NCBI GenBank assembly: GCA_041600415.1
Contig: JBFIKF010000003.1
Coordinates: forward strand, 344,277-408,276
Direction: 5' to 3'
Source of the DNA: JBFJKD01 sp041600415
GTDB lineage: Bacteria; Pseudomonadota; Gammaproteobacteria; Pseudomonadales; Porticoccaceae
Length of the DNA: 64,000 nucleotides
Shown: positions 1-8,171 of the stretch, in pieces
Layout: each line of letters begins with the position of its first letter
Numbering within the stretch: position 1 is the stretch's first letter
Program-made: the position numbers and the translations under genes
The notes under the pieces: generated by a model
What the model was told of the DNA's origin: nothing
Seen by the model: only the letters and a program-made list of their open reading frames with translations
The model's database searches: none

Positions 1-750
1 GGGGACGACACCCTGGTGCAGGCGGCCAACGCCTTTTTACACGACTATCGGGAGAGTGGTCAGCTGACGCGGCTGGAGGAGCGTTTTTTTGACCACACGG
101 ATGGATTCAGCGTCGGTGGCTCGCAAACCTTCATGAAAAGAGTGACAACCAAACTCCCCGACTTCCAGGCCCTGTTTCAGGAAGTCGCGGAGCGCTACGA
201 ACTCGACTGGCATCTGGTGGCCGCCATCGCCTATCAGGAGTCCCACTGGAATCCGCACGCCACATCGCCGACCGGCGTGCGCGGCCTGATGATGTTGACC
301 ACGGATACCGCGCGGGAGATGGGGGTTAGCGATCGCCTCGACGCGCAGCAGAGTCTACGCGGTGGCGTCGAATATTTGTTACAGACCAAGGCGCGCATTC
401 CCGCCGCCATCGTCGAACCCGATCGCACCTGGCTGGCATTGGCGGCCTACAACATTGGACTGGGGCACCTGGAGGATGCACGAGTCCTCACCGAGCGCGC
501 CGGTATGAATCCCAACCGCTGGCGGGATGTACGCAAACATCTACCGTTACTGTCCCAACGTAAATATTATTCCACCGTCAGACACGGCGTCGCCCGCGGC
601 ACTGAACCCGTACACTTTGTACAGAATATTCGCCACTACCGCACCATTCTGCAGTGGCACTCCCTGGAACAGGCGCGCCTCGCCACGCAACAAGAGGCCC
701 AGCCCGCCAACACACAGGGTTGGCGCAACGATATTTTGATGCCCCTCTAG
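1..750 (+). CDS. mltF: Membrane-bound lytic murein transglycosylase F, C-terminal part (5' end outside window)
   Basis: The reading frame is open from the first base, so the gene is cut by the window edge; about 249 residues are visible. They correspond to the end of the solute-binding-like module followed by the lysozyme-like transglycosylase (SLT) domain. The catalytic glutamate lies in the YQESHW motif near base 238, followed by ATSPTGVRGLMMLT, a hallmark of the MltF/Slt fold, and by LALAAYNIGLGHLEDA. The family cleaves the peptidoglycan glycan strand to 1,6-anhydro-muropeptides at the outer membrane. The signal peptide and most of the N-terminal domain are not visible. Family assignment is firm; the choice of MltF over other Slt proteins rests on the motif context. 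Confidence 0.9.
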   Translation, partial: GDDTLVQAANAFLHDYRESGQLTRLEERFFDHTDGFSVGGSQTFMKRVTTKLPDFQALFQEVAERYELDWHLVAAIAYQESHWNPHATSPTGVRGLMMLTTDTAREMGVSDRLDAQQSLRGGVEYLLQTKARIPAAIVEPDRTWLALAAYNIGLGHLEDARVLTERAGMNPNRWRDVRKHLPLLSQRKYYSTVRHGVARGTEPVHFVQNIRHYRTILQWHSLEQARLATQQEAQPANTQGWRNDILMPL

Positions 751-791
751 GGCGCAGGGTTTGCGGATAACGGGAAGGGCACCGCAGGCGG

Positions 792-1268
792 CTATTCGCG
801 GTCGCGACGCCGCTGAAAAAACTCACTCATCAACCCGCTGCACTGCTCGGCAAGCACGCCACCGCTCCAGTGCATGCGGTGGTTGAACCAGCCGCTATCC
901 AGCAGCGCGGCGCGGCTGGTAACCGCACCTCCCTTGGGCTCGGTGGCGCCAAACACCAGGCGCTCAATACGGGCATGGGCCATGGCGCCGACACACATGG
1001 CGCAGGGCTCAATGGTCACATACAGCGTGGTGCCCGGCAGTCGATAGTTGCCGAGCTTGCGGCCAGCGCTGCGCAACGCCTGAATTTCCGCGTGGGCGCT
1101 GGGGTCGCAGGTGCCAATCGGGCTGTTCCACCCTTCCCCCACCACCTCTTCCCCCGCCACCAGCACGGCGCCCACCGGCACCTCGCCCGCCGCTTCGGCT
1201 TCGCGGGCCAGCGCCAACGCCTGCTGCATCCAGTGTTGATCCCGCTCGGTGATGTGCATCGGTGGCAT
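792..1268 (-). CDS. tadA: tRNA-specific adenosine-34 deaminase TadA
   Basis: A 158-residue cytidine-deaminase-fold protein of the usual TadA length. The zinc site is complete: HAE at residues 59-61 (His ligand, Glu proton shuttle) and PCAMC at 88-92 (two Cys ligands). TadA converts adenosine to inosine at the wobble position of tRNA-Arg(ACG) in the cytoplasm. It lies convergent to mltF, as in many gammaproteobacteria, and 4 bases beyond the end of the MarR gene on the same strand, so the two may be co-transcribed. A start at Met4 (MHITERDQ) is equally possible. Confidence 0.93.
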   Translation of the reverse strand: MPPMHITERDQHWMQQALALAREAEAAGEVPVGAVLVAGEEVVGEGWNSPIGTCDPSAHAEIQALRSAGRKLGNYRLPGTTLYVTIEPCAMCVGAMAHARIERLVFGATEPKGGAVTSRAALLDSGWFNHRMHWSGGVLAEQCSGLMSEFFQRRRDRE

Positions 1269-1272
1269 ACCC

Positions 1273-1746
1273 CTAAGACCGTTTCATATTGCCGATTAAA
1301 TCTTCCAGCAGCGCAATCGTTTGCAGTTGCTGCCCTTCGTCAACACCCTGCAAACTCGCCCGGTAGAACCCGGCGATGGCAGGCTGAATCATTTGCCACA
1401 CCTTCCCCCCGCGCGGGGTAAGGGTGATGTGGCGGGAACGCTGGTCGCGGGGGTTCACCTGCCGCGCAATATAGCCCGCCCGCTCCATGCGGCCCAGTAC
1501 CCCGGTCAGATTCTGGCGGCTCACCAGCAAATAATCGGACAGTTCATTGACGGTCATTCCCCCTTCGCAGCCATCCCGCGACAGAGCTCCCAGCACCGAC
1601 CACTGCTGCGTACTGATGTCGAATTCCTTCAGGGCCTGGGTGCCAGTACGATGAATAATATTCACCGCCTGAAACAGCCTGAAAAACAGCTTATTGCTGG
1701 TGTCGTGCTGGCTGCTATCTTGATGGCGAGAGCTGGTATCGGGCAT
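1273..1746 (-). CDS. MarR-family transcriptional regulator, possibly of the adjacent ring-degradation operon (BadR-like role)
   Basis: A winged-helix MarR-type protein; the central part carries ALSRDGCEGGMTVNELSDYL and the recognition-helix region LVSRQNLTGVLGRMERAGYI, followed by the wing DPRDQRSRHITLTPRG-like segment (NPRDQRSRHITLTP). I chose the ATG at 1746 (157 residues, starting MPDTSSRH) because an AAGGAT Shine-Dalgarno lies just upstream; the frame stays open to a TTG at 1785. It is divergent from the AliB/BadK/BadI/BadH operon starting at 1989. In Rhodopseudomonas palustris the same pathway is controlled by the MarR repressor BadR, so control of this operon is a reasonable inference, not shown. 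Confidence 0.85.
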   Translation of the reverse strand: MPDTSSRHQDSSQHDTSNKLFFRLFQAVNIIHRTGTQALKEFDISTQQWSVLGALSRDGCEGGMTVNELSDYLLVSRQNLTGVLGRMERAGYIARQVNPRDQRSRHITLTPRGGKVWQMIQPAIAGFYRASLQGVDEGQQLQTIALLEDLIGNMKRS

Positions 1747-1867
1747 GGGCATCCTTAAACGGGCGCAGCTGCGCATTGCAAACAATTCAGCGCAAGCGCA
1801 CTACCCCGTGTACATAATCACCAAAAACAGGGGCTTGTCGCCGTATTGTAATCGCCCAACTAAATAT

Positions 1868-1906
1868 GGCAAGGTGTTGACATAAATTGCCTGTTTTTCC
1901 TATCAT
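1868..1906 (+). promoter_or_regulatory. Candidate sigma-70 promoter with overlapping inverted repeat (possible MarR operator)
   Basis: TTGACA at 1877-1882 and TATCAT at 1901-1906 are separated by 18 bases, a good sigma-70 pair 83 bases before the acyl-CoA dehydrogenase start. An inverted repeat GGCAA (1868-1872) / TTGCC (1887-1891) straddles the -35 box, which is where a MarR repressor would block polymerase. The repeat is short, so the operator assignment is tentative. Confidence 0.5.
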
Positions 1907-1988
1907 GCTGTCTGCCAAATTCCTCGCCAACTAACATAGCAGCTGGTAGCCGACTCATCGCGCAGTCGACTCCACGCGGAGCACCCCC

Positions 1989-3134
1989 ATGGACTTCGGC
2001 CTCTCGCCATTGCAGCAATCGATCATCGACAGCGCCCGTAAATTTTCCAGCGAGAAGATAGCGCCGCTCTATCAGGCCCGGGAGGGGGATCGCGCCATCG
2101 ATCGCACCCTGATGGCGCAGATGGGTCAGATGGGCTTTATTGCGCCGGAAGTGCCGGAAACCCTGGGGGGCAGCGGACTCGACTTTGTGACGTCCGCGCT
2201 GATTACCGAAGCCATTGCCGAGGGCGATCTCAATGTCGCCTACTGCCAGATCATGTCGTCCCTGGTGGCCGACTGCATCGTCCAGTTTGCGCAACCCGAA
2301 GCGCAGGAAGAATTTGTCCCCGCCATGTGTGCCGGGCAAATGCTGGGCTCTCTCGGGCTGACCGAACCCCGCGGCGGCTCGGATGCGGCCAATCTGGTGG
2401 TCAAAGCCGTAAAAGAGGGGGATCACTACGTTCTCAATGGGGAAAAAACCTCCATTTCTCTCGCCGACCAGGCGGACTTCAGTTTGTTATTTGCCCGCAC
2501 CGGCACGGCGGAACAAAAAGCCCACGGGGTCACCGCGTTTCTGGTGGACCTGCGGGCCGAAGGGCTGACCCGCACCCGTTTTGAAGATGTCGGCGAAAAA
2601 GTCGTCGGCCGCGGCTCCCTGTTTCTGGACAATGTCCGCGTGCACGAAAAATACCGCGTGGGGGATGAAGGCAAGGGCTTTATTCAGGTGATGCACGGCT
2701 TTGACTTCAGCCGCGCGTTGATTGGTCTGCAATGCCTGGCCCTGGCCCGCAAATGCCTCGACGAAACCTGGCAGTATGTCACCGAGCGCAGGGCCTTCGG
2801 CAAACCCCTGGCCGCCAATCAGGGGGTCACCTTTCCCCTCGCCGAGCTGGAAACGTTCTGGGAGGGCGCGCGTCTGGTGTGCCTGAAGGCCATCTGGTTA
2901 AAAGCCAACAAGCAACCCCACACCAAAGAAGCGGCCATGGCCAAGTGGTGGGCCCCCAAGCTGGCGTTTGATATCGCCCACCAATGTTTGTTGCTACACG
3001 GTCACGGGGGCTACAGCAACGAACTACCCTTTGAACAGCGTCTACGGGATGTACTCGGCCTGCAAATTGGCGATGGCACCGCACAGATTATGAAAATGAT
3101 TATCGGCCGCCAGTTCGTGGGCAAATTTGACTAA
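1989..3134 (+). CDS. aliB: Cyclohexanecarboxyl-CoA dehydrogenase-like acyl-CoA dehydrogenase (AliB type)
   Basis: A 381-residue acyl-CoA dehydrogenase with the normal three-domain layout. FAD/substrate motif LTEPRGGSDAAN lies near residues 122-133 and RRAFGKPL near 262. The usual catalytic Glu (xEGT motif) is replaced by Asp362 in IGDGTAQI. An active-site Asp is a feature described for cyclohexanecarboxyl-CoA dehydrogenases, which make cyclohex-1-ene-1-carboxyl-CoA. A GGAG Shine-Dalgarno sits 9 bases before the ATG. The next three genes (crotonase, BadI, BadH) complete the route, which strengthens the call. The CoA ligase that would make the substrate is not in the window. Confidence 0.82.
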   Translation: MDFGLSPLQQSIIDSARKFSSEKIAPLYQAREGDRAIDRTLMAQMGQMGFIAPEVPETLGGSGLDFVTSALITEAIAEGDLNVAYCQIMSSLVADCIVQFAQPEAQEEFVPAMCAGQMLGSLGLTEPRGGSDAANLVVKAVKEGDHYVLNGEKTSISLADQADFSLLFARTGTAEQKAHGVTAFLVDLRAEGLTRTRFEDVGEKVVGRGSLFLDNVRVHEKYRVGDEGKGFIQVMHGFDFSRALIGLQCLALARKCLDETWQYVTERRAFGKPLAANQGVTFPLAELETFWEGARLVCLKAIWLKANKQPHTKEAAMAKWWAPKLAFDIAHQCLLLHGHGGYSNELPFEQRLRDVLGLQIGDGTAQIMKMIIGRQFVGKFD

Positions 3135-3204
3135 CTGACCAACGTAATACCTGACAGCGCTGCGCCGACTATCCGCATCCAGAACCACACACAGGAGCCT
3201 GCCG

Positions 3205-3984
3205 ATGAGTGATTCACCCGTACTGATCAGTGTCGAAAATGGCGTGGGCGTGTTTACCATTAATCGCCCCGACAAATTTAACTGCCTGTCCATGGCGGTA
3301 CACGCCGAGCTGGGAAAAGCCATCGACCGCTTTGAAAGCGATGACGCCGTGCGCTGCATTCTCATTCGTACGGAAGGCAAAAACTTCTGCACCGGCGCGG
3401 ATCTGGAGGAGGTGACCGGGCTGCGCGACTCTCTGGAAAAACTTCAGGGATTTATTACCATCGGACACCGCGCCCTGCGCCGCCTCGAAACCAGCCCCCT
3501 GCCGGTTGTCGCCGCGGTACAGGGACTGGCGCTGGCGGGCGGCCTCGAATTAATGCTTGCGGCCGATGTGGTCTTCGCCGCCAGCACGGCGCGGCTGGGG
3601 GATCAGCACTCCCATTTTGGTCTGGTACCCGGCTGGGGCGGTAGCCAGCGCCTGCCCAAACTGATCGGTCGCCGCCAGGCCCTCGACCTGATGTTCAGCG
3701 CCCGCTGGCTCACCGCCCAGGAAGCCCTGGGCATGGGGCTGGTGAATTACGTGGTGGCCGATGACGAACTATCCACCGCGGCGCGGGATTACTGCGAAAA
3801 ACTCGCGAAGAAAAGCCGCTCCGGGCTGGCGTTAATGAAACAACTAACTGACCGGGGTCTCGATATGACCCTCGACCAGGCCTTGCAACTGGAGATCGAC
3901 CTCGCCGCCCCCGCCCTGCAGGATGCGGATGTCAGCGAAGGACTGGACGCGTTTATCAATAAGCGCTCGCCCGATTTTCGCTAA
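3205..3984 (+). CDS. Crotonase-family enoyl-CoA hydratase (BadK position in the operon)
   Basis: A 259-residue crotonase fold: CoA-binding NRPDKFNCLS, oxyanion-hole segment KNFCTGADLEEV, and ALAGGLELMLAADVV carrying the first catalytic Glu. Where typical hydratases have a second Glu (FGxPE), this protein reads LGDQHSHFGLVPG, so that Glu appears to be replaced by His. Start ATG has an AGGAG-type site (CACAGGAGCCTGCCG). By position between AliB and BadI it should hydrate cyclohex-1-ene-1-carboxyl-CoA to the 2-hydroxy compound, but the altered second residue means a different crotonase reaction is possible. Confidence 0.75.
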   Translation: MSDSPVLISVENGVGVFTINRPDKFNCLSMAVHAELGKAIDRFESDDAVRCILIRTEGKNFCTGADLEEVTGLRDSLEKLQGFITIGHRALRRLETSPLPVVAAVQGLALAGGLELMLAADVVFAASTARLGDQHSHFGLVPGWGGSQRLPKLIGRRQALDLMFSARWLTAQEALGMGLVNYVVADDELSTAARDYCEKLAKKSRSGLALMKQLTDRGLDMTLDQALQLEIDLAAPALQDADVSEGLDAFINKRSPDFR

Positions 3985-4072
3985 GTTGCGCCGCCCCGTT
4001 CGCCAGCGGCGCGATATCACTAACACCGCGCAACGCACCGTTGCGCTTTTTTAAACGCCATGGGAGACAGCA

Positions 4073-4855
4073 ATGGACTATCAGGACATTCTCTACGAAG
4101 TAAAGGGCGCCACCGCCTACATCACCATTAACCGCCCGGAAAAATACAACGCGTTTCGCGGCATCACCTGCGAAGAGCTGATTCACGCCTTTCAAAAAGC
4201 CGGGTGGAGTAAGGACATCGCGTGCATCGTGCTGGCGGGCGCCGGCGACAAGGCGTTCTGCACCGGCGGCGACCAGTCCGCCCACGACGGGCAGTACGAC
4301 GGGCGCGGCACTATCGGCCTGCCGGTTGAAGAGTTGCACACCATTATTCGAGACGTACCCAAGCCGGTAATCGCCAAAGTACAGGGCTACGCCATTGGCG
4401 GCGGCAACGTGCTGGCGCTGATCTGCGACCTGACCATCGCCGGGAAAAGCGCCATCTTCGGCCAGGTGGGACCGAAAATGGGTTCCGTCGACCCCGGTTT
4501 TGGCACTGCTCTGCTGGCGCAAATCGTCGGCGAAAAGAAAGCGCGGGAAATCTGGTACCTGTGCCAGCGCTACAGCGCCGACGAAGCACTGCAGATGGGC
4601 ATGATCAACAAAGTTGTTGCCGATGACGAACTCGACAGCGCCGTGGCAGCCTGGGCCGAGGAAATCGGCGAGCGCAGCCCCACCGCCATCGCCATTGCCA
4701 AACGCTCTTTCGTCGCCGCCAACGAATACATTCGCGGCATCGCCAGCATGGGCCTGCAGGCGCTCAAGCTGTACTATGATACGGACGAGTCCAAAGAAGG
4801 CGTTAAAGCGTTGCAGGAAAAACGCAAACCCGAATTTCGCAAATACGTTAAATAA
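4073..4855 (+). CDS. badI: 2-ketocyclohexanecarboxyl-CoA hydrolase BadI
   Basis: A 260-residue crotonase of the MenB/BadI branch that hydrolytically opens the ring of 2-ketocyclohexane-1-carboxyl-CoA to give pimeloyl-CoA. It is close to Rhodopseudomonas palustris BadI as I remember that sequence: the segments YNAFRG, GAGDKAFCTGGDQS, GQYDGRGTIGLP, VQGYAIGGGNVLA, FGQVGPKMGSVDPG and the C-terminal LYYDTDESKEGVKALQEK are essentially shared. The ATG follows GGGAGACAGCA. This is the most specific protein of the operon and fixes the pathway assignment. Confidence 0.92.
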   Translation: MDYQDILYEVKGATAYITINRPEKYNAFRGITCEELIHAFQKAGWSKDIACIVLAGAGDKAFCTGGDQSAHDGQYDGRGTIGLPVEELHTIIRDVPKPVIAKVQGYAIGGGNVLALICDLTIAGKSAIFGQVGPKMGSVDPGFGTALLAQIVGEKKAREIWYLCQRYSADEALQMGMINKVVADDELDSAVAAWAEEIGERSPTAIAIAKRSFVAANEYIRGIASMGLQALKLYYDTDESKEGVKALQEKRKPEFRKYVK

Positions 4856-4897
4856 GCGCGATAAAAATTCATCACCTTATGTTCTGGAGCAAATAGC

Positions 4898-5695
4898 ATG
4901 GATCTCGAGTTAAAAGGCAAATCCGTTATCGTCACTGGCGGCGCGTCCAATATCGGTCGCGCCATCGTTTTACAGTTTGCGCGGGAAGGCGCCAACATCA
5001 CCATCGCCGATCTGGACACCGAATCCGGTGAGCGGGTCGCCGCGACCGCCAAAGAATTGGGCGCCAGCGATGCCCAGGTGATAAAAACCGATGTGACCGA
5101 TCTCGCCAGCGTCGAGAATCTGTTCGCCAGGGCGGTGGCAAAATACGGTGGCGTCGATGCGCTGGTGAACAATGTCGGCTGGGACAAACTGATGTTTTTC
5201 ACCGAAACCACCCCCGAGCTGTGGCAAAAACTCATCGCCATCAACTACGTCGGCGTACTGAACTGCACCAAAACCGCCCTTGCCCAGATGATTCCCAACG
5301 GCGGCGGTTCCATCGTTTCCATCAGCTCCGACGCCAGCCGCCAGGGCGAACCCCGCGAGGCGGTGTACGGTGGCCTGAAGGCGGCCACCAACAGCTTTAT
5401 GAAAACCATCGCCAAAGAAAATGGGCGCTTTAATGTGCGCTGCAACTGTGTGTGTCCCGGCGTCACCGTTCCGGAAACCGCCGAGGAAACCGGCGCCAAC
5501 AGCATGTGGGTGAACAAGGATTCCATGTTCACCGAAGATCAGTTTGCCGCCATTGCCAAATCCCTGCCACTAAAACGGGTCGGCAAACCCGCCGACGTGG
5601 CCAACGCGGTGGTATTTTTGTCCTCGCAAAAAGTCGCCAGCTACATCACCGGCCAGGTGCTGAGCGCCAGCGGCGGCTACAGCATGATCGGCTAA
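4898..5695 (+). CDS. badH: 2-hydroxycyclohexanecarboxyl-CoA dehydrogenase (BadH-type SDR)
   Basis: A 265-residue short-chain dehydrogenase: nucleotide-binding TGGASNIG near residue 12, NNVGWD (NNAG variant), active-site Ser in SISSDASRQG, and YGGLK (YxxxK). VCPGVTVPETA and ITGQVLSASGGYSM resemble BadH, which oxidises 2-hydroxycyclohexanecarboxyl-CoA to the 2-keto thioester used by BadI. It ends the operon and is followed by a GC-rich hairpin. The general SDR call is certain; the substrate rests on neighbours and resemblance. Confidence 0.85.
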   Translation: MDLELKGKSVIVTGGASNIGRAIVLQFAREGANITIADLDTESGERVAATAKELGASDAQVIKTDVTDLASVENLFARAVAKYGGVDALVNNVGWDKLMFFTETTPELWQKLIAINYVGVLNCTKTALAQMIPNGGGSIVSISSDASRQGEPREAVYGGLKAATNSFMKTIAKENGRFNVRCNCVCPGVTVPETAEETGANSMWVNKDSMFTEDQFAAIAKSLPLKRVGKPADVANAVVFLSSQKVASYITGQVLSASGGYSMIG

Positions 5696-5714
5696 GTCCG
5701 CACTCCATCGATAG

Positions 5715-5736
5715 GCCCGCCGCGCCCGCGGCGGGC
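5715..5736 (+). terminator. GC-rich hairpin after badH
   Basis: A perfect 9-bp stem GCCCGCCGC / GCGGCGGGC with a 4-base loop lies 20 bases after the badH stop. The 3' side is TATTG rather than a T run, so it may act as a weak or Rho-assisted terminator. Confidence 0.55.
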
Positions 5737-6215
5737 TATTGATGCCCTTGCCTTTCCTGGCATTAAGTTCACCGGAAAATAAATCTGTTTCCGTTGCCCT
5801 CCCCTGACCGTTGCTCATCGCGATCCCACTAAGCCAACAAAATGCGGCCATAGACAGTTCATCTAAATTTGCTGGGTGGTCTCATCAGTGCGTTCATTTG
5901 GACCCCCGACAAACCCCACACTTTATTCTTATATATTTCAGAACGTTACGTAATTATCCGCGATGCGCCTGTTGGCAACATATATCGCACGTGCGCATAT
6001 AAGTGCAAAAACGCTAGATAACTGCGCACGCGCGTCATATCTTGAGAGGGTTCGCCACCCTATTGCTTTTTCCTTTTAAATCAGCGTATTGTGGCGCGAA
6101 TAATGAATCAATCAGGGAATGATATGTCGCACCTGCACTTTTTTGTCCAAATACGGGTACATCATGCACACCTGCACGCTTTCCGCACATATATCTCACG
6201 TGGCGTTCAATAATA
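5737..6215. other. Gene-free AT-richer stretch leading into an integron-type cassette
   Basis: No credible coding frame. It is visibly richer in A/T than its surroundings. It holds an imperfect repeat, ACATATATCGCACGTGCG at 5978-5995 against ACATATATCTCACGTGGCG at 6187-6205; the second copy ends 10 bases before the integron core site at 6216. It may be the remains of an attI or attC region, but no integrase gene is present. Confidence 0.4.
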
Positions 6216-6747
6216 GTTAGATTTCAATATGGACATATTCGAATCAATCACATTTGCAATTGCAGTTCTCGGCGCCACACTTGGTGTGGTTAATACATGG
6301 GTTGGGTTGTCAAAAGAGAAAGTCAAACTTGTGGTCACACCGAAACACGCAATCCCTGTTGGAGGCGCCCCTGAGCATCTTACGTTCTGTATTGAGGTGG
6401 TAAACCTTAGTGCATTTCCGGTCACGGTGTCAGAAGTTGGAATTTACTATAGCGGCACAGATAAACGGTCGGTTATTCCTAATCCTGTTACATCAGATGG
6501 TGGGCCTTTTCCCAGGCGTTTGGAGCCGCGTTCAGGGGTGAGTCTGTATTCAGAGAGGCCACGTTCAGTCATTGATGGAAACAAAATGAAATGTGTGTTC
6601 GCAAAAACAGATTGCGGTGTGGTTCGTAAAGGTAATAGTCCAGCATTTAAACAGATGGCTAATGAAATCTAACAATTGCATCAAATCGTTCGCTATCGCT
6701 CACTGGGACGCGCAAAAAACGCGCGCCCTTTATGCAAAACGTTACAA
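6216..6747 (+). mobile_element. Orphan integron gene cassette (core site to attC-like site)
   Basis: Left core site GTTAGAT (6216-6222) fits GTTRRRY. The right end, 6667-6747, is attC-like: inverse core ATCTAAC (6667-6673), outer arms TAACAATTGCAT (6670-6681) and ATGCAAAACGTTA (6732-6744) complementary with an unpaired extra base, and an inner GGGACGCGC / GCGCGCCC hairpin. The final core GTTACAA is imperfect. The element encloses one gene. No integrase is seen, so it looks like an isolated cassette or the remnant of a cluster lacking integrase. Confidence 0.7.
6229..6672 (+). CDS. Hypothetical cassette-borne protein with one N-terminal membrane segment
   Basis: 147 residues, not recognised. 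Residues about 5-26 (ESITFAIAVLGATLGVVNTW) form a membrane helix; the rest is beta-rich with a central FCIEVVNLSAFPVTVSEVG stretch, resembling small proteins of unknown function often carried in integron cassettes. The start lies 7 bases after a GTTAGAT core site and the stop codon overlaps the first core (ATCTAAC) of an attC-like site, exactly the arrangement of a mobile gene cassette. Base composition is richer in A/T than in neighbouring genes, fitting acquisition. Confidence 0.7.
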   Translation: MDIFESITFAIAVLGATLGVVNTWVGLSKEKVKLVVTPKHAIPVGGAPEHLTFCIEVVNLSAFPVTVSEVGIYYSGTDKRSVIPNPVTSDGGPFPRRLEPRSGVSLYSERPRSVIDGNKMKCVFAKTDCGVVRKGNSPAFKQMANEI

Positions 6748-6753
6748 ATCACT

Positions 6754-6945
6754 ATGAAAATAGCGCCAGCATTACTATTTCTTATTTTTCCATTTCTTGC
6801 CGTAGCTAATGAAGACGGCCTAAAACAGATTGCCGATGCCGCCGAATCAAGATCAATTGGGTCAGACGCCATTGATTTCGGCCCACCAACACCCCTGCCC
6901 TTCTCGGCATTAACTGCACGCCAGAATTTATCCGCCCGTTTTTAA
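6754..6945 (+). pseudogene. Probable truncated second cassette gene (secreted small protein)
   Basis: An ATG 7 bases after the attC-like core opens a frame of 63 residues beginning with a clear signal peptide (MKIAPALLFLIFPFLAVA). After about 43 residues the DNA resembles the intergenic DNA near 5745, so the natural 3' end and its own attC site seem to be lost. It runs 4 bases into the end of the convergent MFS gene. It may be a short fusion peptide or simply decayed. Confidence 0.45.
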
Positions 6946-8153
6946 GGCTCGGACTGCGTTAGTGCAACCCGCAGCGCGCGGCTTTGGGAACGCCACCAGA
7001 CCAGGACCGCCAGCGCCAGTAACGCGAGCATGGGCAGGGTGACAAACAACATGGTCTGCCAGCCAAACTGCACCACCAGCCAGCCCGCACTCATCGCGCC
7101 GATGGCCTGAATACCAAATATGGTGACGTCGTTGGCGGCCTGGACGCGAAATTTTTCAGCGGGGCCATAACTTTCTGGCAGCAGCGTGGTGCCGCCGATA
7201 AACAGAAAATTCCAGCCCACCCCGAGCAACACCAGACCAATCCAGTAATCCGCAAAACCCACGGGGGTGAACACCACCGCGACCACCGCGAGGTAGGCGA
7301 GTATTCCGGTGGCAATCAGGCCGCGCGTGCCAAGATGACGGATCAGCCAGGGCGTGATAAACGAGGGGATAAACATGGCTGCCACATGGCTTTGAATCAC
7401 CCATTTGGTGTCTTCCAGCGCGTGCCCATTCACCACATGCATATGCAGCGGCGTGGCGGTCATAATCAGGCTCATGACCGCAAAGCCCACTATCCCGGCG
7501 CCCATTGCCGCCCACAACACCGGTTGTTTGAACAGCACGCGCAGCGGCCGGCCGCCGCCGACCCGCTCCTCGGCCACGGTGGCGGGTTCCTGAAAACGCA
7601 GTAGCAACGCTGCCGTGAGGGCCGTCACTATTAGCAACAGTACAAATGAACCCTGAAAAGGCACGGCGAACCATGCCTGGCCCCGTGCGGCCAACTCGGG
7701 ACCGAGAAATGCGGCGACAATGCCACCCATCAAAACCCTCGAGGCGGCGCTGGCCATGCGGGTTGTATCGACACTCTCCATGGCCGCAAACCGGTATTGC
7801 TGCCCCGCCGCAAGACCGATACCGAGCACGACCAGGGACAGCAGGTAGAGTGGGAAATTCGCGTATTGCAGGGCCACCATGCCGAGCACGCAACCCCCAC
7901 AGGCCAACAGCATGCAGGTGATGAACACCGATTTACGCCCGAAGCGACGCATCGAAAGAACGACCGGCAACATGGCGCCAGCGGAGCCCAGCATAAATAC
8001 CGCCACCGGCACCGTGGCGTAGGCGGGGTCCGGCGCCAGATGGGCGCCGATAATGCTGCCGACAAACACCACGAAGGAAGGAATGGACATGCTCAGCGCC
8101 TGACAGACCGTCAGCAGCCAGACATTTTTGGCGGTATCTACTGTTTTCAACAC
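6942..8153 (-). CDS. MFS transporter
   Basis: 403 residues with about twelve hydrophobic helices and the MFS loop signature MRRFGRKSVFIT between helices 2 and 3. N-terminal half and C-terminal half are separated by a loop near residue 190-210 (RFQEPATVAEERVGGGRP). Substrate unknown. It stands alone, convergent with the integron remnant, and its upstream region contains a short tandem repeat (8172-8205). The general class is secure; drug or metabolite export cannot be distinguished. Confidence 0.85.
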   Translation of the reverse strand: MLKTVDTAKNVWLLTVCQALSMSIPSFVVFVGSIIGAHLAPDPAYATVPVAVFMLGSAGAMLPVVLSMRRFGRKSVFITCMLLACGGCVLGMVALQYANFPLYLLSLVVLGIGLAAGQQYRFAAMESVDTTRMASAASRVLMGGIVAAFLGPELAARGQAWFAVPFQGSFVLLLIVTALTAALLLRFQEPATVAEERVGGGRPLRVLFKQPVLWAAMGAGIVGFAVMSLIMTATPLHMHVVNGHALEDTKWVIQSHVAAMFIPSFITPWLIRHLGTRGLIATGILAYLAVVAVVFTPVGFADYWIGLVLLGVGWNFLFIGGTTLLPESYGPAEKFRVQAANDVTIFGIQAIGAMSAGWLVVQFGWQTMLFVTLPMLALLALAVLVWWRSQSRALRVALTQSEP

Positions 8154-8171
8154 TTTTATCCCCGGTGCTCA

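Noticed and set aside
1860..2426. 188-codon minus-strand frame over the AliB start and promoter
   Set aside because: Covers a real gene start and promoter; no motif and no start signal.
7156..7893. 245-codon minus-strand frame inside the MFS gene
   Set aside because: It overlaps the MFS gene in another frame; composition is Arg/Gly-rich as in shadow frames and no family is recognisable.
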